Shown here: positions 26,101 through 37,256 of the stretch, piece after piece
Layout: every line of letters starts with the position of its first letter
How positions within the stretch are numbered: the first letter of the stretch is position 1
Program-made: the position numbers and the translations under genes
Assembly: GCA_027625915.1 (NCBI GenBank)
Contig: JANTQA010000015.1
Location: 2,852,001 to 2,916,000 of the forward strand
Source of the DNA: Anaeramoeba flamelloides
Taxonomy: Eukaryota; Metamonada; Anaeramoebidae
Direction of reading: 5' to 3'
DNA length: 64,000 nt
Notes under the pieces: generated by a model
Told to the model about the DNA's origin: nothing
What the model saw: only the letters and a program-made list of their open reading frames with translations
The model's database searches: none

Positions 26101-29100
26101 AAAATTTCATTAAAAATTGCTGTTAATTCGAAAAAAAAAAAAAAAAATTGGTTTATAATTTTAATTCGGTTTTATAAAAATAAATCCGAAGAGTAAAATA
26201 AATAATTACAGTATGCTCAATTTCCCATGTTTTTGTATTTTATTATTTTTCAAAGGGTTTAATTGTTGTTTTGGAAAATTTGTTAAAATAATTGTTGTTT
26301 TTCAGATTTAGCAATGGTGGTATTTGAAATAATTGTGATTTTTTATTTATATGCTGAAGATCTTCTATACTTGCACAGTAATATTTGAATTTTACATTTT
26401 CTTGAGTTTTTTATTCTATCAAAACAAAAATTTTTTTAAAAAAAGAGTTCTTGGTTAAGATAAAAAGGAAAGTAAACTAGAAAAAATTTTTGATCTATTT
26501 CTTGGGTTTGAAAGTTTTTTAAGTTTTTCGAAAAAAGTTCATTTTTCAAAAAAAAGGTCTTGTTAAGGGTCGAGTCATTACAGTGAAATTTTTTTTTCTG
26601 AAATGGATTAAAACTTTTTAGTAATTTTATTGACGACCTAACACCAATCAAAAACTAACCAACCTATGATGCACGATCGATCTCCAAAAATCAACAACTA
26701 AAGATGAGGAAATTTTTAGAAAAAAGCGCCAAAGAGCGGCACTCAATTTCCAATTAGAATGGTTAGAATATACAATTTTGAATACAGTTATGTCAGTTTT
26801 TGAAGTGTCGATCTTTGGCGCTTTTTGAGATCTTGGTGATTTTTTTTTTCTTTTTTTTCATGTTTCAAATGAGTTATTTTTATTTCAAGAATATCACAAT
26901 ATCCTTACTTGGTCAAATTTAGAGGGTTCCAAAATAACCACAAATCTGATTAAATCGAATCAAATTGATTTCGAACTTCAAGAAAGTAATTTGCTTTAAA
27001 TTAAAGAAATTTAACCTTTTGGAAATAGAAAATGAGAAAAGATGAATTTTTTTTTTTAAATTTTGATTTTTTGAAATTGAGAACTCTTTTGGACTTATTT
27101 TTCTTCGTTGAATTTTTTGTCAAAGAGATCCAATTAATTTTTTTTTTGTTATTTGAATAATGTTAACCAAAAGAAAGGCTGTTTCACAATACCCTTTTTA
27201 GTCTCAGACCACCCCTTGGGTGTGGAGCATATTCAAGGTAAATGACTAGACCCTTAATATATATGTTCAATTTTAGAGTTCATATTTTTTTGATAAAGCA
27301 CAAAATAACTTATTATTACAAGATCTTTAAAAAAATCAAACACTTCTTTTAAACAAAAAAATAACTGCAATTATTGATTTAAAAAACATTTAACTTTATT
27401 AAAACACAAAGAAATCATAAACCACAGGTTATTGATATTACTACAAAGTTCCCAATTCTCAGGAAAATTCATAACATAAGCTTCTTTACGAATTAAATCG
27501 CTGAATTTTGAAATGACCTTAATGAACAATTTTTGAAAGCTTTTGTTCGATTTTTGTTTCAATAAATCGTATATAGAAACAACACCAAACTTTAAATTGG
27601 TCCAATAAAAATGTTGATTAAAAAAATTTCAAAGTACTGATAAATTCTTAGAAAAATGAAAAAAAATTTAGTTCATTTTGCATTTTTATAAATCTTCGAA
27701 CTGTTTCTTACCAAACAGTCCAGGGCAAAGAATATTTTGAAGAACAACTAATTTTACAGAGTTTCTCAACACTTGAGTTCATAAAATGCTTTATTCAAAG
27801 TTAATCATTAAAAATTTCAAAAAGGAAAATCAAGTAAAAATTTTCTAGCATTTCTTAGAATTTATCAGTAATCAACGCTATTTTAAAAAAGTTAAGACAA
27901 AAAAGTTTTTAATAAAGAACTCAAAAACGGTTTCAAAGTAAATAGATCACAAAATTGATCAATTGATATAAAACTGAATGTTTACACGTTTTTCCAATAA
28001 ACTGATCCTTTTTTAAAATAAAAAAAAAATAGTTGTTTGAATAAAAAAATTTTCAACAGTTTCAATAAAACAGTTGGCAAACGAAACGAAATTGGTTTTC
28101 GGAAAATGTCGACCAAAAACTTTTTTGTGGAGACTCTTTTTCAAACGGTTTTACTAAAAAAGAAAAAAGAAAAAATAAAATTTCTGGTTTGTAGAATAAA
28201 AATATCAAACTTTGGAATCTTGTTTTTATAAGGACTAAATTCACATACAATTATTTCAAAAAATAAGAGGTTTGAGCGATCTCTAAAAAAAATCTTTTTG
28301 GTTCAAGTTGATTTTTGTTGAAAGAAAAAAAGGTTTGATTTCAATATCGATCACACAAATTTTTAATTCTTCCTTTGTTGACTTTTCTTTTTGTATTTGG
28401 GACTAGTTATTCTTTAAATAGGTTTGGTTTGATCATTTATTAAATTACACTTTGAAGAATTAAAAATCAATATTTTTGAAATCCTCGAAACAATTGTTGT
28501 GGATTTTAGTTGGGAGTTTTTGTGGTTAGTGCTGCAAAACGAAAAAAAAAAAAAAAAATTTCTTGTTATTTTGCGCCTCTAAGGGTAACCTTGAAATTTT
28601 TTTAAAAAAAGGCGAGTTTGATTTTCACCATCAAAGTGGAATAAATTGACAAGAAATTCAAAAAATGGTATTTTATCGTTAATTAGATTTGTTTATACAG
28701 TTTGTATGCTTTACTAGTTTTTTTGAAAAGCAGATTTGCGAATTTTTTTTTTTGTTTGAGCTTTTTTTTTCTTTTTATGATTTTCCTCTCCAAACAGCAG
28801 AACAGAAAAACAAAAAAAATTCCAAATCATTTTTTGAAAGTACTTTTTGATTTGAGGATCAAACCGAAAGGCGTTCTCAAAAACTCTCATATTTTTCATT
28901 CAAAATTTTGGAATTTCAAGTTCGTCACACAAAAACCATTAACAGCACAATAATTGAAAGATCACTTTGTAGTGGTTTTAAAACTTTCGTTCCAAATCAG
29001 AAACTTTCAAAGATCACTCGGAGGTCAAAAAAAAAATGGTTTGCAAAATTCTTTGTTCATCACAAATAAACTTTTTCTTAGATACGTTAGCCGCGTTGAA

Positions 29101-29398
29101 AATAAATTTCTTCTGTTTTTTAATAGTTTTGAAAAAGATAGTTCCTTAGAGAAATAGGGATACGAAAAGAAAGATTACCTCTTCTGGACTCCAAATAGAT
29201 TTTTTTGAATTTTTCACAAGAGCAAGTTGTGGCTTTTTGGTAAATTCTTTTTTTAATTTGTTGATCCTAAAGACAGCCAAGGAAATAGAAATAAAAGCAA
29301 TATTGTGAATATTTTGTTAAAAGAGCAAAGGTATTTTTTGAAAAAGCAGTTTTGAGGAGTGTAATTGTTAAAAAAAAAAGATCTTACAGTTCTGTCAT
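18356..29398 (-). CDS. Three-repeat (R1R2R3) MYB DNA-binding protein
   Basis: Five exons: 29398-29388, 29266-29179, 23683-23573, 23489-23344 and 19967-18356, giving 655 codons plus stop, all in frame. R1 (about residues 29-69: SIWSPEE, GKNW, QHRWRK), R2 (about 77-122: GKWTQEEDGLLIKYV, SQWVRLA, QCRERW) and R3 (about 131-175: TPWTVDED, NKWSNLKQFLPGRS, IKNRWN) each keep three helix-anchoring tryptophans. This is the 3R-MYB arrangement of c-Myb-like factors, which bind DNA and in animals and plants often control cell-cycle genes. The tail has Lys-Arg-rich repeats of a 9-residue unit (KRKKTNKII), likely nuclear localisation, then a Ser-Glu repeat and an Asn/Ser-rich end. The start codon sits in an 11-base coding exon (MTEL). 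The MYB repeats are certain; the first exon is likely. Confidence 0.92.
19662..19745 (-). repeat. 27-bp tandem repeat in the MYB coding exon
   Basis: Three copies of a unit encoding KRKKTNK plus two residues, just after MYB R3. Near-identical DNA copies suggest recent expansion. The encoded basic run would serve as a nuclear localisation or non-specific DNA-contact segment. Confidence 0.8.
20070..20101. repeat. (AT)n microsatellite
   Basis: Sixteen AT dinucleotides inside MYB intron 4. Confidence 0.95.
21463..21605. mobile_element. MITE family K, copy K1
   Basis: About 143 bp with ~50-bp inverted ends: ACAAACACCATACTTTTA on the left pairs with TAAAAGTATGGTATTTGTG on the right. The right end continues ATGTATCTGAAGAATTCATT, a string also found at 37857-37882 and, with one change, near 47295-47320. 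Confidence 0.7.
25437..25493. repeat. 9-bp tandem repeat (TTTCTGTGA)n
   Basis: Six successive copies of TTTCTGTGA with two single-base variants. A related TTTCTGTAC/TTTCTGTAA pair occurs near 21233 in intron 4, next to similar downstream sequence. Confidence 0.85.
26567..27253 (+). mobile_element. MITE family B, copy B1 (TTAA target duplication)
   Basis: 687 bp flanked by TTAA on both sides (26563-26566 and 27254-27257). Ends are GGGTCGAGTCATTAC and the complement of GGGTCTAGTCATTTACC. About 95% alike, by eye, to B2 (30139-31264) in the opposite orientation. An internal palindrome pairs AGCGCCAAAGAG with CTTTGGCGCT. TTAA targeting is the hallmark of piggyBac-type elements; the family link rests on target site alone, and no coding region is present. 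Confidence 0.85.
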
Positions 29399-30138
29399 TT
29401 TTGTTGTAACAAAAAAAATTTTGAAAACAAGTAACACAATTTATTGAAAAAATGACTTTGAATTGAGTAAAATTTTTGAAATTATTTGGTTGTGTTTATA
29501 AAAACACTAGAAAAGGTTTTTGTTTGTTGAGTTGATTCAAAAGGATTTCTAAACAATACAATTTTTTAACTTTTTTGGTTTTTTTATTCTTTGACCACAG
29601 ATATCGGACAAGGTTAAAGTGTCCAGTTCTTAAAAATGATTAATTTCTTTAGATTCTTTTTAAATGTGTTGAATATGAGTTTTAAAATGCTGATTTCAGA
29701 AATAAAAAAAAAATTTTAAATTAGTAAAACATAGGAACAATCTTAGAAACGAATCTAAATTTCCTGTTAAAAATTTATAGGCTGAACTCTCAATATGAAG
29801 AAACCAAAGTTGAAAGATATCTTTCAAAAGTTTGTCAAGAAATTGGGTTTAGTTACAGGCCACTTCAATAGTTTTAAATACAATTTATTAATTAATTAAC
29901 CAATAGATTTTTTTGGCAAATTATTTCTGATATATTAGAAATATATTGATGTTACAATTATCTTTATAAAAAAAAAACAAAACTAATCAACCTTTGGGTT
30001 TTTAAATTGATATTTATTGAGTTAATCTTTAAAAATAAACAATTAAAAAAATAGTTACTTTTAGAAGTTCTAAATATGAATTATTTCACCCAGTAATAAA
30101 TAAGCAATTTCCAAGAAAGTGGGGCAAATTTATTTTAA

Positions 30139-31264
30139 GGGTCTAGTCATTTACCGTGAAAATGCTTCATCCTCAAGCGGTGACCTGAGACCAGAAAGGG
30201 TATTCTGAAATACCCTATCTTTTGGTTGACAAAATTCCAATAACAAAAAAAAATTTTCATTATCGTTGTGGAAAAAAAGCGAAAAAACAGGGAAAAAAAG
30301 TGAAACTCGGTTTTTAATTGGGAACATTACTCAAAATTCAAAGTTAGATCAATTAAAAAAAGAATAAATAAATAAATAAGGACCAAATGAAGTATTCGCC
30401 ACAATAACAGTTTATTAAATACTATCTTTTTGTATGGGTTTTTCTTTGATTGATCAATTATGAAAAATTTGTTCAAAAAATTAACTATTTTTGAGATCTC
30501 CAAAATAACAACAACAATTTGGATAAATCAAGTAGATTTAAATTGTATTTGTTGGGTTGATTGAAAATAATATAATGAGTTATTATTTGAAGTTAATTGG
30601 TTTCTTTTTTTTATTGATTTTACTTTTGATTTTCAGTAATGTTCTCAATTAAAAACAGTGTTTCACTTTTTTTCCAGTTTCACTTTTTTTCCACAACAGT
30701 TAGATCTCTTTGACAAAAAATTCAACGAAGAAAAATAAGTCCAAATGAGTTCTCAATTTCAAAAAATCAAAATTTAAAAAAAAAAAATTCATCTTTTATT
30801 ATTTTCTATTTCCAAAAGGTTAAATTTCTTTAATTTAAAGCAAATTACTTTCTTGAAGTTCGAAATCAATTTGATTCGATTTAATCAGATTTGTGGTTAT
30901 TTTGGAACCCTCTAAATTTGACCAAGTAAGGATATTGTGATATTCTTGAAATAAAAATAACTCATTTGAAAAATGAAAAAAAAGAAAAAAAAATCACTAA
31001 GATCTCAAAAAGCGCCAAAGAGCGTTCCTTCAAAACTGACTAGTTGTTTTCAAAATTGTAATTGACAACCCTTCGAATTGGAAATTGAGTGCCGCTCTTT
31101 GGCGCTTTTTTCTAAAAATTTCCTCATCTTTAGTTGTTGGTTTTTGGAGATCGATTGTACTTCATAGGTTGGTTGGTTTTTGATTGGTGTTAGGTCCTCA
31201 TAAAAATTACTAAAAAGTTTTAATCCATTTCAGAAAAAAATTTTTCACCGTAATGACTCGACCC
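30139..31264 (-). mobile_element. MITE family B, copy B2, inserted in A2
   Basis: Flanked by TTAA at 30135-30138 and 31265-31268. Ends GGGTCTAGTCATTTACCGTG and the complement of GGGTCGAGTCATTACGGTG. 1126 bp in total; removing the nested C2 (433 bp) leaves 693 bp, matching the 687 bp of B1. It is in the opposite orientation to B1. Confidence 0.85.
30265..30697. mobile_element. MITE family C, copy C2, inserted in B2
   Basis: 433 bp with inverted ends GTTGTGGAAAAAAAG and CTTTTTTTCCACAAC. Further in, TTTTTAATTGGGAACATTAC pairs with GTAATGTTCTCAATTAAAAA. The matching place in B1 has no insert, only an AT-rich join before GGATCTC, so B1 preserves the empty site. Confidence 0.82.
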
Positions 31265-33890
31265 TTAAAATATATTTATTAAACTCAATATTCAAAAAAG
31301 TATTCAAAATATCCAAAATCATTAACGACTATTTATCGAATCTTGGAAATAATTTAATTTGTGTCTTAGTATTGTATTAAATCAATAAAAGATATTAAAT
31401 TTTCTTATCTCGGTTTTATCTGATATTTTTTACTAGGTGAAAATTGGTGTTTATTATTTTCTTTTTGATCTAAAAAATCATTTTCATAACTATTTTAATT
31501 TCAACAAATTTTCCAATAGAAGTGAAAATATATAACTAAAATTTATTGTTTAAAAAATAATTTGTTCCCTTTCCATATTTCTAGGTTTTTTTTTGAAATT
31601 GGGGGTACATTGTTTTCTCCAAAAAAAGTGCTATTTTTTTTTTTTTTTCATTTTTTGGAAATTTTCCATCCAACGGATATTTAGAAATAAACACCTTAGT
31701 CATTGATTCAATCAGTATTAATATTTAACTTAATTTGGTATTCAATTAATGAATACTACTATTAACAAAGATTATTTTTTATGATATGTAAAAAAATGTA
31801 AAACTTTTTTGGAAATACCTTAGATAATTTTGACTAATTATGGTCTCAGATTGGAAATAAAGGAAAATTACCAGTTATTTAAAAAAAATAAAATAACCAA
31901 TCGTGGGGAGTTTTATTATAATAATTTTTTTAGGAACAATTATAAAATCAAAATAAAAGAATTGTTAGTTATGGTGGTTTTAATAATACTTCTACAGGAC
32001 TATTAATTCGTGGTGAGATAATTTTGGTTACGCTTTTCTAATTTGAAAAGTTTTTTCATTAAAAAAAATCTATAAAAATTTAAAAATTCCATTGTGGCCG
32101 TTGTAAAAAATGCGAAAAAAGAGGTAAAAAAAAAAAAAATTGGCAAAATTAGATGTAAAGATTTCGATATAAAAATTAGAAAAAAAATTTAAAAAGAATA
32201 TATAATAAAAATTAACAAATGAACCACTTTCAATAACAAAAAAAAATGGACCAACAATTACAAAAAATGTTAAAATTGATTATATTTTGATTTTTAAGAG
32301 TGGTGGTTTCCCTTTTCCCTCAAGTGGATAAACCCTAAAATAAAATTATTTTGAAAAAAAAAAAAAGTAAGAAAAACTAGAATATATTTTTCTATTATTA
32401 AGCTGTTTAAATTAATAATAAAACAATCTCGAAACTTACAACCCATTGATAAATTAGGAGGTATTTTTATTTGTATCAGTTATTTTTCTTTTATAATGGG
32501 AATAATTGTTTTTTTTTTTTTTTTTTTTTTTCAATCACCATCAATTAAGTCAAACAGATTTAAAAAATTAACTCCTATTATGTTAATGAGATTTTAATCG
32601 GATCTAGTAGATTATCGCTTAACTGTCAGGATAGATTGAACATGATTTGGAAACAAAAACTGTTAGTTTTGAATAAATTAATAAATTATTATGTATAAGA
32701 TTTAACTAAAGATTTTTTCCATTAAATTTTAATATATCATAAAAAGAAAAAAGAAAAAAGTGGATTATAATAAAAAAGCTCAATTTCAAAAAAGTAGAAA
32801 GAAAATTTTTATATTAAAGGAAATAAAAATTCCTAAAATAAAAAATTTAAATTTCACATATATAGTTATTTAATTATTATTTAATTTAAATCAAAGTCAA
32901 ATGAAGATGAAACAGTTAAATAAGAAAGATTTATAAAATATTAAAACTTTTGTTATTGATTTAGATTAAATCCCATACATTAGTTGATAATTTGAAAAAA
33001 TTAAAAGAAAATTAAAAAAATAAAAATAATTATATTTTAATAATTATCATCTCAATGATACTTTGTAATATCAATTATTTCAATCCTTTTATTAAAACAA
33101 TTAAAATATAAGTACAAAATTTTATAATATCAAATAAAAAGGTAAATTATTTAAACCCATGTAATAATTTATGAATTGTAAGTAAATACCCAATAAACAG
33201 AAATATAAAAATTTTTCTTTTAAAAAAAAATGAATTTAAAATTTGTTAATATGGAAATTTTTGTAAACGAAAACAGAATTTAACCACAGATAAAGTTATA
33301 AGCGAAATCTTGAAATAATTAAAAAATTACCAAAATTAAATAAACAAACAAACAATAAAATAGACATGGTTCAATATCTTTACTTGAATGGAAAAAAATA
33401 TATAAAAACAAACATTTAAAATGGATAATCACATACCAAACATTGTATCTATTGTTGAGGTATCCAGAAATTGCAAGAAAAATAGATAAAAAAAAAACTT
33501 TTAAGAAAAACAATTGGATGTTGAAAAACTTAAGTATATTTTTCTCAAGTTTTTTACTAATTACTAAAAAATAATAGATTTTCAGAATAAAACAGAAAAT
33601 ATTACCAAAGTCAATTATTTTTTTTTAATTTTGTAAATAAAGAAAAAAAAATTCATTATTTCTGTTAATTTTTAAAATAAAAATATATAAACTAGATGTA
33701 ATCCCTAACATAATATAACCATATCGTACAATAACAAAAAAAAAAAAAAAAAAAAACAGTTTATTTACAAAAATCAACTAATAAACACATCCTCCAATAC
33801 AATTAATTTTGATTCTCTGGAAATTTATTAATTTTTGAAATAAATATTACAATTTATACAATAAAATTTTTGATATTAATTAGTTAGTTT

Positions 33891-33907
33891 GGGGGGGGGG
33901 GGGGGGG
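33891..33907. repeat. G17 homopolymer
   Basis: Seventeen consecutive G on the plus strand in strongly AT-rich surroundings, followed by ATATG and (AATAAT) runs. A shorter G9 lies near 39211. Confidence 0.95.
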
Positions 33908-34004
33908 ATATGAACAAAAAAAAAATAATAATAATAATTAAAAATATTGATGACTCATCATTAGTGCATTTTTAATATTAATTAACTGTCCTGATGTTTC
34001 AATA

Positions 34005-34195
34005 GCCAGTTCAACTTTTACGGTATAAAATTTGAACAAAATTTATACTAAAAAATCAATCTCAAAGTACAAAATTCGGAAATTTTTTTTGACACAAATT
34101 ATTTTACTCAAATCCAAATTTTCCGCTTTTATTTTGAAATTTTTACTGTCTTAAATTCCCATCAAAGTTTCTGATTTAAAAGTGAAACTGGCTTT
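34005..34195. mobile_element. MITE family G, copy G2 (degraded)
   Basis: Left end CCAGTTCAACTTTTACGG, right end AAAAGTGAAACTGGC; inner ATTTTGAAATTTTTACTGTC corresponds to the arm of the other copies. About 190 bp and more diverged than G1, G3 and G4. Confidence 0.65.
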
Positions 34196-35037
34196 TAATA
34201 AAAATAATGAAGATCTCAATATATTCCAAAATATATAATCAAAATAATTTTTCAAAAGTTTTGAATCGTTTTATACTTTTAATCAAAGTTTTTTTTGAGT
34301 GTTTATTGCATATTATTATCAAAAAAATATTTTCAAATTTTTGGATCAGAATCTTTTTTTCTAATTTTGCAAATTTTTGTTTTTCTTTATTTACTTTTTT
34401 TTTCATTTTTTTAAATTTCTTCAAATTTTTTGTTTTGTTTTTTCAAATTTTTGTTATTTGTTTTTTTTTTTCTTTGTTTCAATATAGCTTATTTTTTTGT
34501 TTAAGGTCAAGAGGGGAAAAACAATTCTTCAAAAAGACCAATAATCACTATGAAAATTGGGATTATGGAATGTCTATTTGTTTAATAAATTTATTCACAA
34601 AAACTCTTCATATTAACTTTTTTTCAGCTCAAGTTCAGTAATAATAAATCGGTAGTGCTCATTTCAAAAATTTGGACTCACTTTTTTTTTTTTGAGGTTG
34701 TGATTTTTATACTGGTATTTGACTAATAAAAGTGCAAAAATTTTCACTTCATTTTTATTTCTCTTTTTTAAAAAAGAAGTTATTTTCAGGAATAGATTGG
34801 GATTTGTATTCACTTTTTATGTGGATGGTTCTTTTTGATGGGTGATTATAGAGTGAATTAAGAATCCTAAATAACAAATTCTTCATTGAAAAATATGAAA
34901 ATCAAATGAAATTTTTTCCTTTTTAGAATTCAAATACTTGTAAATTTCTATTTTTTTAAAATATTTGGCCTTGGTGCATTTTTAATAATTGAAAAGTAAA
35001 TTATTAATAAGATTTAATTACACATTGTTCTTAAATA

Positions 35038-35251
35038 CTGTCAATTAAAAAATAAAAAAATAAAAATTTTCATTCAGATTTCCAAAATAACCATATTCTT
35101 TACAATTCCAATAGACCATCAAAGTTTCCAATTCTAAAAGGGGAAATTTAATAATTTAAACTGATTAATGAAATGAAAAAATTGAAATTTTAAAAATCTT
35201 TATTTCGAAAGCTGAATAAAAATTTTGTTCCATTTATTGGACAACAAATAG
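35038..35251. mobile_element. MITE family I, module I-a (TA target site)
   Basis: 214 bp between TA dinucleotides. Left AAAAATTTTCATTCAG and right CTGAATAAAAATTTTGTTCC are inverted partners; the right end runs on to ACAACAAATAGTA. The same ends recur at 46638, 47773 and 58894. Confidence 0.72.
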
Positions 35252-36060
35252 TACTAAAGGATATTTTTTTTTATTCAATTTATTATTTCAAGAGACTTAC
35301 AATTTTCGAAATATACATTTGAGAATAAACCGCTTCTTTTCGAACTTTTCTCAGTAGGGTTTGAAAGGTGGTAGAAAACTGATGAATGACATACCACAGA
35401 GCACTATGTCACTTAACTGTTTTTATAATAGAAAGTTGTTCTTGTACCTATTACTTTATAAATTATTAATTCAAAAAAGACAAATTGACATTTTTATCAG
35501 AAAGATTTAAATTCTTTTTCCAATAAATAACGAATTATAGATCGTAACCCTTGTTTTAATAAATTTATCATTTAGACAAAGTTATTCTCAGTTTTCACAT
35601 TCTTCTCATAAATATTTGGAAAAAGTTTACTTTTTTGACAAAAACTTTCAATAATAAAATTGCAAGTATTTTTCATTTTTTATTACTTTGATTTGTAATT
35701 TTTATTTATGGATTTGAAAGACAAAAAAAGGGGAGCCACTTCAATTTCAAAGCTGTTTGTTGAAAATTATTTATACTGGACTGTAAAATTTCCTTGTTTT
35801 TTTTTGTTTTTCTCTCCTTTATTATTTTTTATTAATGGGGGATCTATCCCTTTGTTGGCCACCTGATACACGAAAACAAGAAATTAGATCAAAATTTATT
35901 TGTTGCTAGATAAATTATTTCTTAATTTTCGCACATTTATTGTTTAACTTATTTGTTATTCCCATTTCGAAAACCCAAAAAATTCATGATCTCTTTTGAC
36001 CTTGAGCAACAACAAACAAAAAACATTTTTCTTTTGATGTTATTCGAATTTTAGACTGGT

Positions 36061-36550
36061 AAAAACTTTCACCTCAACTCTGTTATTTTACCATCAAAGT
36101 TTGTAATAAATTGAAAAACAGTTCTCTCATTTTCTATTGCTGTTTCTTTTGGTGTCTTTCTCAAGATATTCTTTGGTTTAAAATAACAATTCTATGTGAA
36201 TGGAAAGTTATCCTGAAGAAAAGACAACAAGATGAAAATTCTCACCAAGTCAAATTTCAAATAGAAGTTTTTGCAATTTTAAAAGTCTATAAATCTATTT
36301 TTGCAATTCGTGATTGTTCTTTGTTTGTAAAATATTTGGTGGGTGTGTCAAAATTAAGAACCAAGCTCATGTTTTTTTTTTCTTTCAATTCTTCAAGATA
36401 ACTTTCCATTCACATAGAATTGTTATTTTAAACCAAAGAATATCTTGAGAAAGACACCAAAAGAAACAGCAATAGAAAATGAGAGAACTGTTTTTCAATT
36501 TATTACAAACTTTGGTGTTAAAATAACAGAGTTGAGGCGAAAGTTTTTTC
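36061..36550. mobile_element. Foldback element F (158-bp arms)
   Basis: Arms at about 36061-36219 and 36393-36550 are reverse complements with only a few mismatches, separated by a ~173-bp loop. Termini read AAAAACTTTCACCTC on the left and the complement of AAAAACTTTCGCCTC on the right. The 96-codon frame at 36111-36401 crosses the arm and loop and is a by-product of the palindrome. Only one copy is present in the window. Confidence 0.8.
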
Positions 36551-36708
36551 AAAATTTAAAGTTAAAAAACCAGTGACCAAAAAACCAATACACCTAAAAA
36601 AAAAAAAAGACAACTTTTACAAGCTAAATTGGATCCACACCCCTACCGAATTTCAAAAACCTGATACCAAAAGTAAACCCTCAGAAAGCATGTGAATAAC
36701 CAAAAATA

Positions 36709-36967
36709 CTGTTATTTTCCAATTAATAAATGAAAATATTTATTTCCAAGTTCACAAAGTGGATATTAATTATGAATGTTTCATCAAATTAACCAGAGTG
36801 AAAATTTTGTCTTAAAGTTCACTAAAGTAGGTTTAATTAAATGTCTAAAAACATCGTTTCTAAACGATTTGTTAAAGATTTTTGGATTTTCTTTAACTAA
36901 TTATTCATCTAAAAATATTTTGGTATCTGACCCAAAAATTTTAAATTTTTTAATTGGAAAATAATAG
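36709..36967. mobile_element. MITE family J, copy J2 (TA target site)
   Basis: 259 bp between TA dinucleotides. Left CTGTTATTTTCCAATTAATA, right TTAATTGGAAAATAATAG. It aligns end to end with J1 in SAPS intron 3. Confidence 0.78.
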
Positions 36968-37256
36968 TAAATAAAATCTCACCCTCTCGTGGTTTTATTG
37001 CTTGCTTGCATAATGCTTTTTAAATTTGATTGGGTCTGGGGCCAATTGCGATTCGAAGAGTTGTCTTGATTTTTTTACGAACCAATAGACCACAGAGTTC
37101 ACAGGTGTAAAATTGATTTCTTAATATTTTTAGTTTTTGGAAAAATTACACATTTAGTAAAAAAACACAAAATATTAAGACACCAATTTTTGAACAGGTG
37201 TTATTTCCCAAAATTGACTTTTTTACAGCAACACTGATTCTTTTCATGTACTTATT

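Larger units (their letters stand above)
24250..28082. mobile_element. Element D: 3.8 kb unit bounded by identical 165-bp inverted repeats
   Basis: Positions 24250-24414 and 27918-28082 are reverse complements with no mismatch that I could find; weaker pairing continues inward to about 24466 and 27875. Termini are GTTTGCCAACTG and CAGTTGGCAAAC. The interior carries B1 and A/T-rich DNA without a recognisable transposase. Flanks give no obvious target duplication, so this may be one composite element or two solo ends. Confidence 0.7.
23684..29178 (-). other. Giant MYB intron 2 (5.5 kb) inside R1
   Basis: Donor GTAATC after GAA GAG, acceptor TTTTAG/TTTAG before GAT GAC, phase 0, falling between EE and DD of the R1 motif SPEEDDIL. 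It holds the inverted-ended D element (24250-28082), which itself contains B1 (26567-27253) and a 9-bp tandem repeat (25437-25493). Reading frames of 60-83 codons at 28037-29157 show no family resemblance. Confidence 0.85.
30104..31819 (+). mobile_element. MITE family A, copy A2, split by B2
   Basis: Left end GCAATTTCC after TAA (30101-30103), then TTTATTTTAA. After the B2 insertion the A sequence resumes at 31265 and ends GGAAATACC at 31819. The 31265-31819 part aligns with 6540-7095; for example ATTGATTCAATCA-type and TTTTCTCCAAAAAA strings occur in the same order. Confidence 0.75.

Noticed and set aside
31820-33890. Search for a further gene in the quieter stretch upstream of the MFS gene
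   Set aside because: Only short frames such as MDQQLQKMLKLIIF (near 32246) and a 64-codon Phe-rich frame at 33319 were found; neither has donors, family motifs or balanced composition.
34207-34641. 144-codon frame rich in Phe, Leu and Lys
   Set aside because: It is a translation of poly-T and AAA tracts with no motif, and it partly follows the G2 element.
36111-36401. 96-codon frame
   Set aside because: It spans one arm and the loop of palindrome F; the arm reads open on both strands because of the inverted repeat.
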